The notes beneath the pieces are model-generated. The model did no database searches and was not told where the DNA came from. It was given only the letters and a program-made list of their open reading frames with translations. Below are positions 23,730-31,598 of a stretch of 64,000 nucleotides of DNA, piece by piece; the first letter of the stretch is position 1; every line of letters begins with the position of its first letter. This DNA comes from VRUE01 sp963703235 (GTDB lineage: Bacteria; Actinomycetota; Thermoleophilia; Solirubrobacterales; 70-9): positions 992,001-1,056,000 of the forward strand of contig OY969802.1 in the NCBI GenBank assembly GCA_963703235.1. Reading direction: 5' to 3'. A program made the translations under genes and the position numbers.

Positions 23730-24562
23730 GCTCTGCCGAGCGAGTCTAACCAGCGCAAGGGCGGAACCGACTCGACCGCCTTCGAGATCGAGCGCATCTC
23801 GCCGTAGAGGGTCAGCGCCGCAACCGCCGCGAGGGCGATCAGCCGCCCCGTCCCCCCCAGCGTCGTCAGCAGCCAGACGCCGGCGATCGCGCCGACCAGG
23901 TTGGAGCCGGTGTCGCCGAGCATCGCCCGCTCGCGCAGCGTGAACCAGGCGCCGACCAGGACCGGCCCGGCGAAGATCCCCAGCAGCTCCAGCGGCGCCA
24001 GCGTCCAGGCGCCGAGGCAGAGGCCGGCGCCGAGCAGCGTCAGGCCCTTCTCGGCCCGCCCCGGGCGCAGGTCGAGCAGGTTGAAGGCGTTGGTGGCGAG
24101 GATCAGCAGCGCCACGTCGGCCAGGTAGCGCTCGGCCTCCAGGCCGCGGCCGGAGACGACGTAGGCGGCGAGGGCGAGGGCGCCGATCGCCTTGATCGCC
24201 CCGGTCGAAAGCCGCCCCTCGCGCAGCGCCCGGGCGTGGCCGCGCCAGCCGCGCGGCGCCTCCGCTGCCTCGCCCCGTCCCAGCGAGTCGTCGAGGAAGC
24301 CGAGGAAGGCGACGCCGAGCAGGTAGGGCAGCCAACGGCGCAGCTCGGGATCGAGCAGGTCGAGGTCGCCGCGGTCGTCGAGGAAGGCGAGCGGGGCGAG
24401 GGCGACCAGCGCCGCCGTCGCCAGCACCGCCCCGAGCGGGAAGGCGAGCGCGGCGCCGCGGTAGTTCTCGCGCACCAGGCCGGCGTCGCGGAGCCCGCGC
24501 ACCCCGGCAGGGACGACCAGCAGCGCCAGCGCGACGGCGACCGGGAAGCCGATCCAGGTCAC
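23726..24562 (-). CDS. MraY/WecA-like phospho-glycosyl transferase, membrane
   Basis: A 278-residue polytopic protein (about eight hydrophobic helices) of the glycosyltransferase-4 family, which attaches sugar phosphates to polyprenyl phosphate. Hallmarks are LGFLDDSLG (metal-binding DD), NAFNLLDLRPGRAEKG (NxFNxxD-type catalytic block) and MLGDTGSNLVG. It is a little shorter than MraY (about 320-360 residues) and sits between steB/mctB and pyrG, not in the dcw cluster, so the substrate is probably not the peptidoglycan precursor. It overlaps both neighbours by four bases. Confidence 0.82.
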   Translation of the reverse strand: MTWIGFPVAVALALLVVPAGVRGLRDAGLVRENYRGAALAFPLGAVLATAALVALAPLAFLDDRGDLDLLDPELRRWLPYLLGVAFLGFLDDSLGRGEAAEAPRGWRGHARALREGRLSTGAIKAIGALALAAYVVSGRGLEAERYLADVALLILATNAFNLLDLRPGRAEKGLTLLGAGLCLGAWTLAPLELLGIFAGPVLVGAWFTLRERAMLGDTGSNLVGAIAGVWLLTTLGGTGRLIALAAVAALTLYGEMRSISKAVESVPPLRWLDSLGRA

Positions 24563-25428
24563 GGCTGGCGCGGGGCGAGCAGGTCCGGCAGCAGGCTGTC
24601 GGCGCTGCCCTTGACGCCGAAGCTGCCCTCGGCGCCGAGCAGTGCGAAGACCGCCGCCACCTGGCCGGCGACGAGGTCGACGTCGTCGACGCTGGCGATG
24701 TCGTTGCCCTGGAAGAAGGAGACGGAGGACGGATCGGCGTTGGTGCTCTCGACCCCCACCGCCGGCGCCCGCGTCGCCGCGATGCCCTCGACCAGCCCCG
24801 ACTCCAGCCGCCCCGCTGCCGTCCGCTGCACCGGCCCCATGTCCTGGGGCTGATCGCGGACGACGATCACCGCGTCGAGGCCGCCGAAGTTGCCGCTGGC
24901 GCGGGAGAAGAGGCGGCTGCGGACCCGCTCCAGCAGGGTCCCGCTCAGCACCAGCTGCCTGCCGATGCCGACTCCAAAGGCGGTCTGGGCGTCGGAGTTG
25001 CCGGCGATGTCGGCGAAGCGCGTCTTTTCGAGGTCGCCGGCGAGCGCCTGCAGGTCGACCGGCTCGCGAACCACCCCGATCCCGACCAGGCGCCCCCCGC
25101 TCGGGGCGAGGGCCTCCTCGATCGCGTCGGAGACGTCGCCGGGCAGGCCACCGAGTGCGAGCACCGCGATCCGCTGTCCGCGCAGCTGGTTGCGCACCAG
25201 CACCGGGTAGACGCGGCTGCCGAACTCGTCGGCCTGCGCCAGTTCGCCGCTCAGCTCGTCGGCCCGCTCGCGAGCGTCCTCGAGGTTGCCGGTGAGGCTG
25301 CGCTCGAGGTTGCGGCGGGTGTCGTCGATCGTGTCGCCGCCGAGGGTGGCGCCGATCACGATCCCGATCGCCAACGCCAGGAAGACGGCGATCAGCGAAG
25401 TCGCGTGGTAGCGGGCGCTGTAACCCAT
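24559..25428 (-). CDS. SteB/MctB family protein
   Basis: A 289-residue protein with one N-terminal membrane helix (SLIAVFLALAIGIVIGATLG), then a coiled-coil (DDTRRNLERSLTGNLEDARE) and a long extracytoplasmic domain. This layout and its place after steA match the mycobacterial MctB (Rv1698) / corynebacterial SteB family. MctB has been linked to copper handling and SteB to control of septal cell-wall hydrolysis with SteA. Here the genomic context favours the SteA-SteB role. It overlaps the next gene by four bases and starts 27 bases after the steA stop. Confidence 0.85.
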   Translation of the reverse strand: MGYSARYHATSLIAVFLALAIGIVIGATLGGDTIDDTRRNLERSLTGNLEDARERADELSGELAQADEFGSRVYPVLVRNQLRGQRIAVLALGGLPGDVSDAIEEALAPSGGRLVGIGVVREPVDLQALAGDLEKTRFADIAGNSDAQTAFGVGIGRQLVLSGTLLERVRSRLFSRASGNFGGLDAVIVVRDQPQDMGPVQRTAAGRLESGLVEGIAATRAPAVGVESTNADPSSVSFFQGNDIASVDDVDLVAGQVAAVFALLGAEGSFGVKGSADSLLPDLLAPRQP

Positions 25429-25455
25429 CAGCGGCCGAAGGCTACCCGTCAGGCC

Positions 25456-26640
25456 CTATAGCCCGAGCCAGATCTTCAGCTTGAGCCAGATCAGGTCGAC
25501 CAGGTCGCCGAGCGCCGGCGAGGCGATCACGAGGATCGCCAGCAGGATCGCGAAGGCGGCGAGGAAGGGCGCGACCGGGCCCAGGCCAGAGCCCGGGTTG
25601 TAGAGGCGGCTCACCCCCTTGGCGTCGACCAGCCGGTCGCCGATTCGCAGCCGGGTGAGGAAGGTCGACGACATGCCGGCACGCTTGCGATCGAGGAACT
25701 CGATCAGGTTGAAGTGGGCGCCGACGGCGACGATCAGGTCGGCCCCCTTCTCGTAGGCCATCAGCATCGCCACGTCCTCGCTGGTGCCCGCGGCCGGGAC
25801 GAGCGTGTGCTCCAGCCCCATCGCCAGCAGACGGTCGCGGCCGGGAGCACGTCCGTCCGGGTAGGCGTGGACGATCAGCTCCGCCCCGCAGCGCAGCGCT
25901 TCGTCCCCAGCCGAGTCCATGTCGCCAAGGATCAGGTCGGGCTTCAGCCCCGCCTCCAATGCCCCGTCGGCGCCGCCGTCGACGGCGACGACGATCGGGC
26001 GCACGTCGCGGATGTAGGCGCGGAGCGCCTTCAGGTCGCGGCGGTGGCGGTCGCCGCGGACGACGATCAGCACGTGGCGGTCGCGGAAGGAGGTCCGGGT
26101 CGGCGGGAACTCGATCCCGCCCGCGAGCAGGTCGGTCTCCTGGCGGACGTGGGCGACGGTGTTCTCCGCAAACGCCGCAAGCGCCTCGTCGACGCGCTCG
26201 CGCTGGGCCTCGAAGCGCCGCTCCAGCTCCGCGACGCCGAGTACCTCGCCCCGCATGACCTCCCTGCCGCCGGCGCTGACGGCGCCGGCGGCGATCGTCA
26301 CCGCTTCGCCGTCGCGCAGCAGCTCGAAGGGATCCGCCTCGAGGTCGATCAGCATCACGCCGGCGCGGGCGAGCAGCAGCGGCCCCGCGTTCGGGTAGCG
26401 GCCGTCGGTCGACTCAGAGGCGTTGAGGACGGCGCGCACGCCGGTGGCGATCAGCTCCTCTGCCGCGATCCGGTCGATGTTGCGGTGGTCGACGACGGCA
26501 ATGTCGCCGGGACCGATGCGCTTGACCAGCTCCTTGGTGCGACGGCCGAGCCGGGCCGTGCCCTCGATGACTCCCCCGCCGGACGCGCCGTTGCGGCGCG
26601 ACAGCAGCGCAGGCAGACGACGGCGGGTGACGGTAGCCAC
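25456..26640 (-). CDS. steA: SteA-like cytokinetic ring protein
   Basis: A 394-residue protein matching the SteA family (Rv1697 type). It has an N-terminal cytoplasmic domain (GTARLGRRTKELVKRIGPGD), then a thiamin-pyrophosphokinase-like domain with VAVDGGADGALEAGL and PDLILGDMDSAGDEAL, and a single C-terminal membrane helix (VAPFLAAFAILLAILVIAS). In Corynebacterium SteA works with SteB at the division septum. GTG 26640 is 21 bases after recN. Steady gene order recN-steA-steB supports the call. Confidence 0.87.
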   Translation of the reverse strand: MATVTRRRLPALLSRRNGASGGGVIEGTARLGRRTKELVKRIGPGDIAVVDHRNIDRIAAEELIATGVRAVLNASESTDGRYPNAGPLLLARAGVMLIDLEADPFELLRDGEAVTIAAGAVSAGGREVMRGEVLGVAELERRFEAQRERVDEALAAFAENTVAHVRQETDLLAGGIEFPPTRTSFRDRHVLIVVRGDRHRRDLKALRAYIRDVRPIVVAVDGGADGALEAGLKPDLILGDMDSAGDEALRCGAELIVHAYPDGRAPGRDRLLAMGLEHTLVPAAGTSEDVAMLMAYEKGADLIVAVGAHFNLIEFLDRKRAGMSSTFLTRLRIGDRLVDAKGVSRLYNPGSGLGPVAPFLAAFAILLAILVIASPALGDLVDLIWLKLKIWLGL

Positions 26641-26661
26641 CGGTGCAGGTTAACCGCTGCC

Positions 26662-28344
26662 TCAGGCCGCGGCCAGCAGCTCGCGAGCGTGGCGAGTGGC
26701 CGCCTCGTCGGAGCGCTCGCCGCCGAGCATGCGGCGAATCTCGTCGACGACACCGTCGCCGTCGAGGCGCTGCACGGTCGCCGTCGCGGTCGCCGCGCCG
26801 AGGTCCTTCTCGATCCGGAAGTGGGTCGGCGCGAGCGAGGCGACCTGCGGCAGGTGGGTGATGCAGAGGACCTGGCGCCCGTCCCCCAGCGCCCGCAGTC
26901 GCTCGCCCACCACCCGCGCCGTGTTGCCGCCGATCCCGGCGTCGATCTCGTCGAAGACGAGGGTCGCGGTGTCGGCGCCGCCGGCGAGACCGGTCAGCGC
27001 CAGCATCACCCGCGAGAGCTCGCCGCCGGAGGCGGCGTCGCGCAGCGGCGCCGCCTCCAGTCCCGGGTTCGGCGCCAGCCGTAGCTCCACCGTCTCGGCA
27101 CCGCCGGGGCCGAAGCCGTCGCGGTGCGGCTCGAGCACGACCTTCAGCGTCGCCCCCGGCATCGCCAGCCCCTCCAGCTCGACGGCGACGCGCTCGCTCA
27201 AACCCGCCCCGGCGGCGGCGCGGCCCTTGCTCAAGCGCCCGCCCAACTTTCGGCGGGTCGCTTCGGCCTCGGCCAAGGCCGCCTCCGCCTGGGCGCCGCG
27301 CTCCTCGGCGCCCTCGAGCCGCTCGACCTCGGCCCGGCAGCGCTCGGCGTGGGCGAGGACGGACTCGACGCTGCCGCCGTGCTTACGCTGCAACCGCTCG
27401 ATCGCGTCGAGCCGCTCCTCGATCGCGGCCAACCGCGCCGGATCGGCCTCGACCCGGTCCAGGTAGGAGCGCAGCTCGCTGGCGACGTCGCCGAGCTCGA
27501 CCGCGACCGCGCCAAGCCGTTCGCCGATCGCGTCGAGGTCGGCGTCGACCCCGGCGACGCCGTGCAGCGTCGCCTCGGCCTGAGCCAGGGCGGCGGCCGC
27601 GCCGCCGCCGTCCTCCTCGGCGCCGGCGGTGCCCGCGTGGGCACCCACCGCAGCCTCGCGCAGGCCCTCCGCATGGCGGAGGCGCTCACGCTCGGCGGCC
27701 AGCTCCGCGGCCTCGGCCCGCTCCGGCGCGACCTCCTCGATCTCCGCCAGCTCGAAGCGGTAGAGGTCGAGGTCGCGCTCCCGGGAGCCGTCGCGCTCGC
27801 GCAGCTCGGCCAGCTCGGCCACCAGCCGAAGGCACTCGCGGTGCGCGTCGCGGTAGCCGTCGCGCAGCGCCAAATGCTTGGGACCGGCGAAGCCGTCCAG
27901 CACCTCCATCTGGGCGGAGGCGATCGTCAGCTTGCGGTGCTCGTGCTGGCCGTAGAAGGCGAGCAGCCTGCCCCCCAGCGCCTTCAGGTCGGCGACCGAG
28001 GCGGCGCGGCCGGCCACGAAAGCCGAGGTCCGGCCCGAGGCGGACACCCGTCGCCCCAGCGCGATCTCTTCCGTGCCCTCGGGCAGCCGCTCCGCCAGCT
28101 CGCAAAGCTCCGGGTCGCCGAGCAGTCCCGCCGGCAGGTCGAAGACCCCCTCGACCCAGGCCTCGGCGGCGCCGGGCCGGACGACCTGCGGTCGCGCTTT
28201 GCCGCCCATCAGCAAGTCGAGAGAGTGGGCGAGGACGGTCTTGCCGGCGCCGGTCTCGCCGGTGATCGCGTTCAACCCCTCGCCCAGCCGCAGCTCAGCT
28301 CTCTCGATCAGGAGCAGGTTCTCGATCCGCAGCTCACGCAGCAC
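26662..28344 (-). CDS. recN: DNA repair protein RecN
   Basis: A 560-residue SMC-like ATPase for double-strand break repair. It has the Walker A motif TGETGAGKTVLAHSL (about residues 29-43), a long coiled-coil centre rich in Glu/Ala/Arg, and the C-terminal ABC signature SGGELSRVMLAL and Walker B LVFDEIDAGIGG followed by CITHLPQVA. Full length with intact motifs. It lies 59 bases after nadK. Confidence 0.96.
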   Translation of the reverse strand: MLRELRIENLLLIERAELRLGEGLNAITGETGAGKTVLAHSLDLLMGGKARPQVVRPGAAEAWVEGVFDLPAGLLGDPELCELAERLPEGTEEIALGRRVSASGRTSAFVAGRAASVADLKALGGRLLAFYGQHEHRKLTIASAQMEVLDGFAGPKHLALRDGYRDAHRECLRLVAELAELRERDGSRERDLDLYRFELAEIEEVAPERAEAAELAAERERLRHAEGLREAAVGAHAGTAGAEEDGGGAAAALAQAEATLHGVAGVDADLDAIGERLGAVAVELGDVASELRSYLDRVEADPARLAAIEERLDAIERLQRKHGGSVESVLAHAERCRAEVERLEGAEERGAQAEAALAEAEATRRKLGGRLSKGRAAAGAGLSERVAVELEGLAMPGATLKVVLEPHRDGFGPGGAETVELRLAPNPGLEAAPLRDAASGGELSRVMLALTGLAGGADTATLVFDEIDAGIGGNTARVVGERLRALGDGRQVLCITHLPQVASLAPTHFRIEKDLGAATATATVQRLDGDGVVDEIRRMLGGERSDEAATRHARELLAAA

Positions 28345-28403
28345 GAGCCCCTTACTAGCAACGCTGGCGGACCGAACGCCCCGGCGGGCGAGGGGCGCGC
28401 GGC

Positions 28404-29255
28404 TCAGACTGCGAGATGCCCGAACTTCTCTCGGATGCGGTGGTAGAAGCTGGTCCCCGAGAGCTGGGCGAGGCAGCCGACCTTGTCGGCGAAAGACACG
28501 CCAAGCGCCTCCCCCGAAGCAAGAATCCCGGCCGGTTCGCCGTCCACGGCGACGTCGACCGGCTCGCGGCCGGTCGCGTTGCCGACGTGGAGGACGTCGC
28601 CCGGGGCGACGACGAGAGCACGCGCGGTGAGCGAGTGCGGCGCGATGTAGCTGACGACGTAGCCCTCGACTCCCCAGGCGAGGATCGGCCCGTTGTTGGC
28701 GAGGTTGTAGCCGGTGGAGCCGACGGGGGTCGCGGCGACGAGGCCGTCGCAGCGCACGTGGCCGACCTCCTCGTCGGCGATCTTGTAGCTGAGCTCGGCG
28801 ACGCGGTCGTGGGGACGGCGAATGAAGCCGACGTCGTTGAGGGCGACCCGGGACTGGCCGTTGACCTCGACCTCGAGGCCGGGCAGGTCGATCGCCTCCG
28901 TTTCGCCGGCAAAGGCGCGGCGGAGCCCCTCCTCCGCGCCGTCGCGCTCGACCGCGGCCAGGAAGCCGACGGTGCCGAAGTTGACCCCGAAGACAGGGAC
29001 GCCGCTGCGAGCGAAGTGGCGCAGCGCATAGAGGATCGAACCATCGCCGCCGAGCACGACGCAGAGATCGACCTGGCGGGGCAGAGAATCGTGGGCTTCG
29101 ATCCCAGGCACGGCATCGCCGTGCTTGGCCGTCTCCTCACGGCTGGCCACCAGCCGCCAACCTGCCTCGGCCGCGACCTTCGCAACCACCCGCACGGCCT
29201 CCGACGGAAAAGGCGGGTGCGAGTGGCTAATCAGCGCCGCGACCCGGCCGATCAC
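28404..29255 (-). CDS. nadK: NAD kinase
   Basis: A 283-residue enzyme making NADP from NAD. The catalytic GGDG is in VVLGGDGSILYALRHF, followed by NFGTVGFLA, the ALNDVGF block (NE/ND motif) and TPVGSTGYNLANNGPIL. GTG 29255 overlaps the tlyA stop (GTGA). Order tlyA-nadK-recN is conserved in actinobacteria. Confidence 0.96.
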   Translation of the reverse strand: MIGRVAALISHSHPPFPSEAVRVVAKVAAEAGWRLVASREETAKHGDAVPGIEAHDSLPRQVDLCVVLGGDGSILYALRHFARSGVPVFGVNFGTVGFLAAVERDGAEEGLRRAFAGETEAIDLPGLEVEVNGQSRVALNDVGFIRRPHDRVAELSYKIADEEVGHVRCDGLVAATPVGSTGYNLANNGPILAWGVEGYVVSYIAPHSLTARALVVAPGDVLHVGNATGREPVDVAVDGEPAGILASGEALGVSFADKVGCLAQLSGTSFYHRIREKFGHLAV

Positions 29256-30034
29256 GGCTCCACCTCGGCGACCGCGGCCTCGAGGTCGCCCACTTCCTCG
29301 CCCGCGCCGCCGCACCAGACGAAGGTCTCGCGGTTCCCCTTCGGCCCCGGCAGCTCCGAGGAGGCGAAACCGCGAACCGGCACGCCGAGATCGTGGACGG
29401 CGCGAGCCACAGTGAGGATCGCCTCGCGGCGGTCGGCGGCGTCGCGGACGACGCCCTTGCGCACCCGCTCGCGCCCGAGCTCGAACTGCGGCTTGACCAT
29501 CGCCAACAGTTCGCCCCCCGGCGCCAGACAGCCCACTACTGCCGGCAGCACCTTGGTCAGCGAGATAAATGAGACGTCGACGGTTGCGAGGGTGGGCCGG
29601 AAGGGCAGGTCGGAGGGAACGAGCTCGCGGGCGTTGAGTCGCTCGAGAACGGTCACGCGCGGATCCTCGCGCAGTCGCAGGTCGATCTGCCCGTAGGCGA
29701 CGTCGACCGCAGCAACCCGGGCGGCGCCGCGCTGCAGGAGGCAGTCGGTGAAACCGCCCGTCGAGACGCCGACGTCGAGGCAGCCGCGGCCGGCCAGGCC
29801 GATTTCCAACGCCTCCAGCGCGTTGTCGAGCTTGATCCCTCCGCGCGAGACGAAGCGCGGCCCCGCGTCGACCAGCAGCTCGGCGTCGGGCTCGACCAGC
29901 TGGCTCGGACGCAGGGCGACCGGGCCGTCCTCGCCGACCCGCACCTCGCCGGCCCGGACCGCGCCGGCAGCCGCCGAACGCGAGGGAAACAGCCCGCGCT
30001 CGGCCAAAACAGCGTCGATTCGCGCCTTCGCCAC
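29252..30034 (-). CDS. tlyA: TlyA family rRNA 2'-O-methyltransferase
   Basis: A 260-residue protein with an N-terminal S4 RNA-binding domain (ARIDAVLAERGLFPSRSAAA) and an FtsJ-like methyltransferase domain: SRGGIKLDNALEAL (Lys of the K-D-K-E set), CLDVGVSTGGFTDCLL (SAM site) and TVDVSFISL. TlyA of mycobacteria methylates C1409 of 16S and C1920 of 23S rRNA. TACCGT lies seven bases before GTG 30034, a likely leaderless promoter for the whole tlyA-xerD transcript. Confidence 0.94.
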   Translation of the reverse strand: MAKARIDAVLAERGLFPSRSAAAGAVRAGEVRVGEDGPVALRPSQLVEPDAELLVDAGPRFVSRGGIKLDNALEALEIGLAGRGCLDVGVSTGGFTDCLLQRGAARVAAVDVAYGQIDLRLREDPRVTVLERLNARELVPSDLPFRPTLATVDVSFISLTKVLPAVVGCLAPGGELLAMVKPQFELGRERVRKGVVRDAADRREAILTVARAVHDLGVPVRGFASSELPGPKGNRETFVWCGGAGEEVGDLEAAVAEVEP

Positions 30035-30342
30035 GGCTGCAACGGTACCCGCCGTCCAGAGCGACGCCTGAGAAAAACTTGCCTGATGTTTATCTACTCA
30101 TTAGTATTGGGTAGAAGAATCGCCCAGCGGGTCCGGAAAGCGCCTCCACGAGGGTCTCTGTGACTCGCCTCACACACAAATCGCACATACGTTCGTACGC
30201 TGTTCAAGGATTCGCACGAGAGGACGATGAGGGACTGACACAAAACTTCCTGGCTGGGCTCCGCGCCGCCCATATGGCGCTTCGACTCCCATCGATGCGT
30301 CGCCGCGGCACATCAAGGGCCCACCTACCTCCCACAGATCCA

Positions 30343-30390
30343 CATATATAGAGATACATATCTCTCCTCCCTGTAGTAACCCCAGAAACG
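30343..30390. repeat. Intergenic repeat element, copy 1
   Basis: The segment from CATATATAGAGATACAT to TAACCCCAGAAACG resembles 35487-35536. The last 22 bases (30369-30390) are identical in both copies. The end of the element forms the left arm of the hairpin at 30383-30418. The role is unknown: a regulatory RNA 5' region, a protein-binding site or a mobile-repeat trace are all possible. Confidence 0.6.
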
Positions 30391-30418
30391 CCTCGCCTCC
30401 CCGGCGGGGCGTTTTCTG
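30383..30418 (+). terminator. Terminator-like hairpin upstream of a membrane-protein gene
   Basis: CAGAAACGCC pairs with GGCGTTTTCTG (one bulge) around a G+C-rich loop, ending in TTTTCTGTT. It is about 30 bases before the ATG at 30451 on the same strand. Its position before a gene, not after one, suggests either attenuation of that gene or the end of a small upstream RNA. Confidence 0.5.
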
Positions 30419-30450
30419 TTGTGGGAACGCCGCGCGATAGGGTCGCCGCC

Positions 30451-30981
30451 ATGACGCGCCGACGGGGCTTGATCGCAGCGGGAATCGCGACGGTTGCCCT
30501 GCTTCTTGCGATGTCGCCCGCCGATGAGCGGATGCAGGACACCGGCGGTCCCGGGATAGTCCCCTTCGAGCTGACGGGCGGGCAGGATCGGGCCGACGAG
30601 ATCCTCGCTGAATGGGGAGAGGACGGCCAGGACGCCGCGCGCGAGTCGTTGTGGATCGACTTCGGCTTCCTGCTCGCCTACGGAGCCTTCCTCACCCTCG
30701 CGCTGGCCGCCGTTCGCGATCTAGCAAGGGAACGAGGCTGGCGCCGCCTGGCTGCGATCGGCGGGGTCGTCGTCTACTTCGGCGCTCTCGTCGCCGCGTT
30801 CGACGCCTTCGAGAACACCTGCCTGCTGCTGACCCTCGACGGCGCCGGCACCGCGTTTCCCGTGCTGGCGACGATCTTCGCCACCTGCAAGTTCATCCTC
30901 CTCGCGGCGGCGATCGCCTACCTGCTCGCTGGTCTGGCGATGTGGCTGCGCAACCGCACTCCAGCAGCGCGAACGTCGTAG
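30451..30981 (+). CDS. Unknown membrane protein
   Basis: A 176-residue protein with about four hydrophobic segments: near the N terminus (LIAAGIATVALLLAMS), FGFLLAYGAFLTLALAAV, LAAIGGVVVYFGALVAAF and ILLAAAIAYLLAGLAMWL. Between the first two is an acidic soluble loop (about residues 22-65). TAGGGT stands seven bases before ATG 30451, fitting a leaderless promoter. No family is recognised. It is convergent with the glutaredoxin-like gene. Confidence 0.65.
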   Translation: MTRRRGLIAAGIATVALLLAMSPADERMQDTGGPGIVPFELTGGQDRADEILAEWGEDGQDAARESLWIDFGFLLAYGAFLTLALAAVRDLARERGWRRLAAIGGVVVYFGALVAAFDAFENTCLLLTLDGAGTAFPVLATIFATCKFILLAAAIAYLLAGLAMWLRNRTPAARTS

Positions 30982-30990
30982 CGTGGGCTC

Positions 30991-31281
30991 CTAGGCCGAA
31001 GTCGCCGCTGGGCCGCTGTCTTTGAAGAGCTCGCCGGCGCTGATGCGCTCGGCCATGTCCTTCGATTCGTCCCGGTAGATGCTGCCATCCTCGAACTCGA
31101 TCGTCGGAAACTTGCGCTGGCCGGAGATCCGCTCCAGCTCGTCGCGCTTGCCGGGGCGAAGCGGGCCCTTCACGACCTCGTACTCGATCCCCTGCTCGTC
31201 GAGCGCCTTCTGCACGCGCCAGCACGGGTGGGCATTCATCTTCGCCCAGGTCGCGGAGCAGCGGTGAAGCTTGACGGCCAC
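30991..31281 (-). CDS. Glutaredoxin/GST-N-like protein
   Basis: A 96-residue thioredoxin-fold protein. It opens VKLHRCSATWAKMNAHPCWRVQKALDEQGIEYEVV, written here in parts: a strand, then HPCWRVQKAL with a single Cys where glutaredoxins have CPxC, and GQRKFPTIEFEDGSIYRDES with the conserved cis-Pro. It resembles monothiol-like GST N-terminal proteins of actinobacteria. Probably a cytoplasmic redox or thiol-binding protein; partner unknown. Confidence 0.7.
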   Translation of the reverse strand: MAVKLHRCSATWAKMNAHPCWRVQKALDEQGIEYEVVKGPLRPGKRDELERISGQRKFPTIEFEDGSIYRDESKDMAERISAGELFKDSGPAATSA

Positions 31282-31334
31282 GCAAAAAGCCTATGGCATA
31301 TTTCATTGAGGGTCCAGACGGGCTCGAAGGGGGC

Positions 31335-31598
31335 CTAGTTGTCAGGATGGACGTCGAGGTACGCAGCAGCTAGCCAGCGCACGCGGATGTTGCCGTACTC
31401 GACGCCGGGCTCGACCTCATCCGGGAGGTTCTCGCGGTCGCTCCTCGAGAATGAGCGTTCGTCGCCGTGGAGCTGCACGTCGGTCTCGGGGACACTGTCG
31501 AAGCGGAGCCGCTTGGCCTTGACGTCGGCGCCGATCTCGATCTCGGGGATCTCGAACAGGTCGGGATCGCCCTTGCCGCTGTCGCTCTTGTCGGTCAC
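31335..31598 (-). CDS. Unknown small acidic protein, last gene of the hendecad-repeat operon
   Basis: An 87-residue acidic protein (MTDKSDSGKGDPDLFEIPEI) with a likely beta-rich C terminus (GVEYGNIRVRWLAAAYLDVH). GTG 31598 overlaps the stop of the upstream gene by four bases (GTGA), so it belongs to the same transcript. No known domain, signal peptide or membrane helix. Confidence 0.6.
   Translation of the reverse strand: MTDKSDSGKGDPDLFEIPEIEIGADVKAKRLRFDSVPETDVQLHGDERSFSRSDRENLPDEVEPGVEYGNIRVRWLAAAYLDVHPDN

Larger units (their letters stand above)
30035..30450. other. 416-base intergenic region
   Basis: A region between divergent tlyA and a membrane-protein gene that is visibly richer in A+T than the rest of the window, especially 30070-30120 and 30330-30365. 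It contains a 48-base element also found at 35487-35536 and a terminator-like hairpin at 30383-30418. A 63-codon open frame (30160-30351) has no ribosome site or recognisable features and is not called. I recognise no SRP, tmRNA or RNase P sequence here. Confidence 0.6.

Noticed and set aside
22041..24335. Reading pyrG as a 764-residue protein with an N-terminal extension
   Set aside because: The extra part lies out of frame over the MraY/WecA-like gene, and CTP synthase begins at MSRPKPGD (23729).
30130..30150. GGGTCCGGAAAGCG resembling part of SRP RNA
   Set aside because: The diagnostic GGAAGGAAGCAGC tetraloop region is absent.
30185..30215. LexA/SOS-box-like sequence (CACATACGTTCG)
   Set aside because: Only one half-site fits the actinobacterial SOS consensus; tlyA and the membrane gene are not typical SOS genes.
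30160..30351. 63-codon open frame in the tlyA upstream region
   Set aside because: No ribosome site, no recognisable pattern, and part of the sequence belongs to the intergenic repeat.
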